This document shows positions 4,433-5,830 of a DNA stretch of 5,830 nt, one piece after another (the stretch's first letter is position 1; every line of letters begins with the position of its first letter). The translations under genes were made by a program, and so were the position numbers. The stretch spans positions 1 to 5,830 of the forward strand of contig CAZHDI010000150.1 in the NCBI GenBank assembly GCA_964531285.1, written 5' to 3'. The notes under the pieces are model-generated. The model saw only the letters and a list, made by a program, of their open reading frames with translations. It made no database searches and was not told where the DNA came from. This DNA comes from CAZHDI01 sp964531285. GTDB lineage: Bacteria > Pseudomonadota > Alphaproteobacteria > JAJFIK01.

Positions 4433-5821
4433 ATGAGCACGCGCACCGAAACGGATTCCTTTGGTCCTCTTGAGGTCCCGGCCGACAAATATTGGGGCGC
4501 GCAAACCCAGCGCTCGCTCGGCAATTTCAAGATCGGCACCGAGACCATGCCGGCACCGCTGATCCGCGCGCTCGGCATCGTCAAACGCTCCGCCGCCCTC
4601 GCCAACAAAAGCCTCGACAATCTGGAGCCGCACCTTGCGCAGGCCATCGTCCAGGCCGCCGACGAAGTGGTGTCGGGCGCCCTCGACAGCCACTTCCCGC
4701 TGGTCGTCTGGCAGACCGGCTCGGGCACCCAGTCCAATATGAACGCCAATGAGGTCATCTCGAACCGCGCCATCGAGATCCTGGGCGGCACCATGGGGTC
4801 CAAGGACCCCGTCCACCCGAACGACCACTGCAACCGCTCGCAATCCTCGAACGACACCTTCCCGACGGCCATGCATATCGCCGCCGCCGAACAGGTGCAT
4901 CACGCCCTGATCCCGGCCCTGAAGCATCTGCACGGCGCCCTCGACGCCAAAGCCAAGGCCTGGGCGGACATCATTAAGATCGGCCGGACCCACCTCCAGG
5001 ACGCCACGCCGCTCACCCTGGGCCAGGAGTTCTCAGGCTACGCCACTCAGTTGCGTTACGGCATCGAACGGGTCGAGGCCTCCTGGCCACGCCTTTTGAA
5101 ACTGGCGCAAGGCGGCACCGCCGTGGGCACCGGCCTCAATGCCAAGCCGGGCTTCGCCGAAGGCTTCGCGCGCGAAGTCGCCGCGCTAACGGGCCTGCCC
5201 TTCGAGACCGCCGAAAACAAATTCGAGGCGCTGGCGGCCCATGACGCCATAGTCGAGATGTCGGGTGTGCTGAACACGTTGGCCGCAAGCCTGTTCAAGA
5301 TCGCCAACGATATCCGTCTGCTCGGCTCGGGTCCGCGCTCCGGCCTTGCCGAGTTGATGCTGCCCGAGAACGAGCCGGGCTCGTCGATCATGCCGGGCAA
5401 GGTCAATCCGACCCAGTGCGAGGCGCTGACCATGGTCTGCGCCCAGGTCATGGGCAACCACACCACGGTGACGATCGCCGGGAGCCAGGGCCACATGGAA
5501 CTCAACGTGTTCAAGCCGGTGATGGCCTATGCCCTGCTCCAATCCATCCGTCTGGTGAGCGATGCCTGCGTGAGCTTTACCGACAATTGCGTGGCCGGGA
5601 TCGAACCGAACCACACCCGCATCCGTGAACTGATGGAACGCTCGCTCATGCTGGTCACGGCGCTGGCGCCCAAGATCGGCTATGACAATGCCACCACCGT
5701 CGCCAAGACCGCCCATAAGAACGGCACGACCTTGCGCGAGGAGGCCCTCAAGCTCGGTTTCGTTACGGCGGAGGAGTTCGACGCCATCGTCCGGCCCGAG
5801 GATATGATCGCGCCAAAATGA
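4433..5821 (+). CDS. fumC: Class II fumarate hydratase
   Basis: FumC reversibly hydrates fumarate to L-malate in the TCA cycle (EC 4.2.1.2). It is an iron-independent homotetramer of the aspartase/fumarase superfamily, in the cytoplasm. The 462 residues match the usual length. Landmarks in order: SFGPLEVPADKYWGAQTQRS (9-28), WQTGSGTQSNMNANEV (93-108), the second-site loop HPNDH with H128, N130 and D131, SQSSNDTFPTAMH (136-148), IGRTHLQDATP (183-193) with catalytic H187, and superfamily signature GSSIMPGKVNP (316-326) with the catalytic serine at S317. All key residues known from E. coli FumC are present one position earlier, so it should be active. KVNPTQCEALTMVCAQVMGN favours fumarase over aspartase and argininosuccinate lyase. 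The stop TGA is at 5819-5821. It follows sspB on the same strand. Confidence 0.97.
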   Translation: MSTRTETDSFGPLEVPADKYWGAQTQRSLGNFKIGTETMPAPLIRALGIVKRSAALANKSLDNLEPHLAQAIVQAADEVVSGALDSHFPLVVWQTGSGTQSNMNANEVISNRAIEILGGTMGSKDPVHPNDHCNRSQSSNDTFPTAMHIAAAEQVHHALIPALKHLHGALDAKAKAWADIIKIGRTHLQDATPLTLGQEFSGYATQLRYGIERVEASWPRLLKLAQGGTAVGTGLNAKPGFAEGFAREVAALTGLPFETAENKFEALAAHDAIVEMSGVLNTLAASLFKIANDIRLLGSGPRSGLAELMLPENEPGSSIMPGKVNPTQCEALTMVCAQVMGNHTTVTIAGSQGHMELNVFKPVMAYALLQSIRLVSDACVSFTDNCVAGIEPNHTRIRELMERSLMLVTALAPKIGYDNATTVAKTAHKNGTTLREEALKLGFVTAEEFDAIVRPEDMIAPK

Positions 5822-5822
5822 C

Positions 5823-5830
5823 TTTTTTTT
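5823..5830 (+). other. T-run directly after fumC stop, at window edge
   Basis: Eight consecutive T residues begin two bases after the fumC stop and run to the end of the window. A T-run is half of an intrinsic terminator, but I see no GC-rich hairpin ending just before it: the preceding bases are the last fumC codons. It may pair with sequence beyond the window, or be part of a tract that continues there. Confidence 0.3.

Noticed and set aside
3710..4993. A 427-codon open frame on the minus strand
   Set aside because: It is antisense to sspB and the first third of fumC, both unmistakable. It has no family motif and the low-complexity Gly/Arg/His/Asp composition of a shadow frame.

Overview
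The window looks like a chromosomal segment of a GC-rich alphaproteobacterium. Three independent signs point there: a circularly permuted, two-piece tmRNA gene (the alphaproteobacterial ssrA form), an SspB of the alphaproteobacterial type ending in a lysine-rich ClpX-binding tail, and GC-biased codon use. All the protein genes belong to recognisable families. I see no phage, transposon, CRISPR array or plasmid functions.

Layout. Bases 1-397 (minus) hold the N-terminal 132 codons of thymidylate synthase (thyA), cut by the window edge inside an AT-rich extra segment. Bases 398-534 are a divergent control region with the thyA Shine-Dalgarno, a short inverted repeat and a good promoter for ssrA. 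About 535-834 (plus) is the permuted ssrA: acceptor piece, spacer, coding piece, with the tag reading frame at 741-773. A 19-bp-spaced direct repeat lies between ssrA and the convergent genes that follow. Bases 1836-3353 (minus) encode a BCCT-family transporter, and 873-1820 (minus) an exported epoxide-hydrolase-type alpha/beta hydrolase. They are 15 bp apart and probably form one operon transcribed right to left. Bases 3354-3754 are a divergent intergenic region with a promoter candidate for each side. Bases 3755-4315 (plus) are sspB and 4433-5821 (plus) fumC, complete and ending nine bases before the window edge.

How the genes fit together. ssrA and sspB are two parts of one pathway. tmRNA rescues stalled ribosomes and adds a degradation tag, here predicted as AANDNEVALAA, and SspB delivers tagged proteins to ClpXP. 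thyA (dTMP synthesis) and fumC (TCA cycle) are housekeeping genes. The transporter-hydrolase pair is the accessory-looking part. The transporter keeps the BCCT fold motifs but differs from betaine carriers in its aromatic box, and its partner is predicted to be exported with a complete set of epoxide hydrolase catalytic residues. The most interesting hypothesis here is therefore an uptake/processing pair for an unknown substrate. The basic systems are known. The less ordinary details are the short tag, the compositionally odd ThyA insertion, the ssrA/sspB proximity and the transporter-hydrolase pairing.
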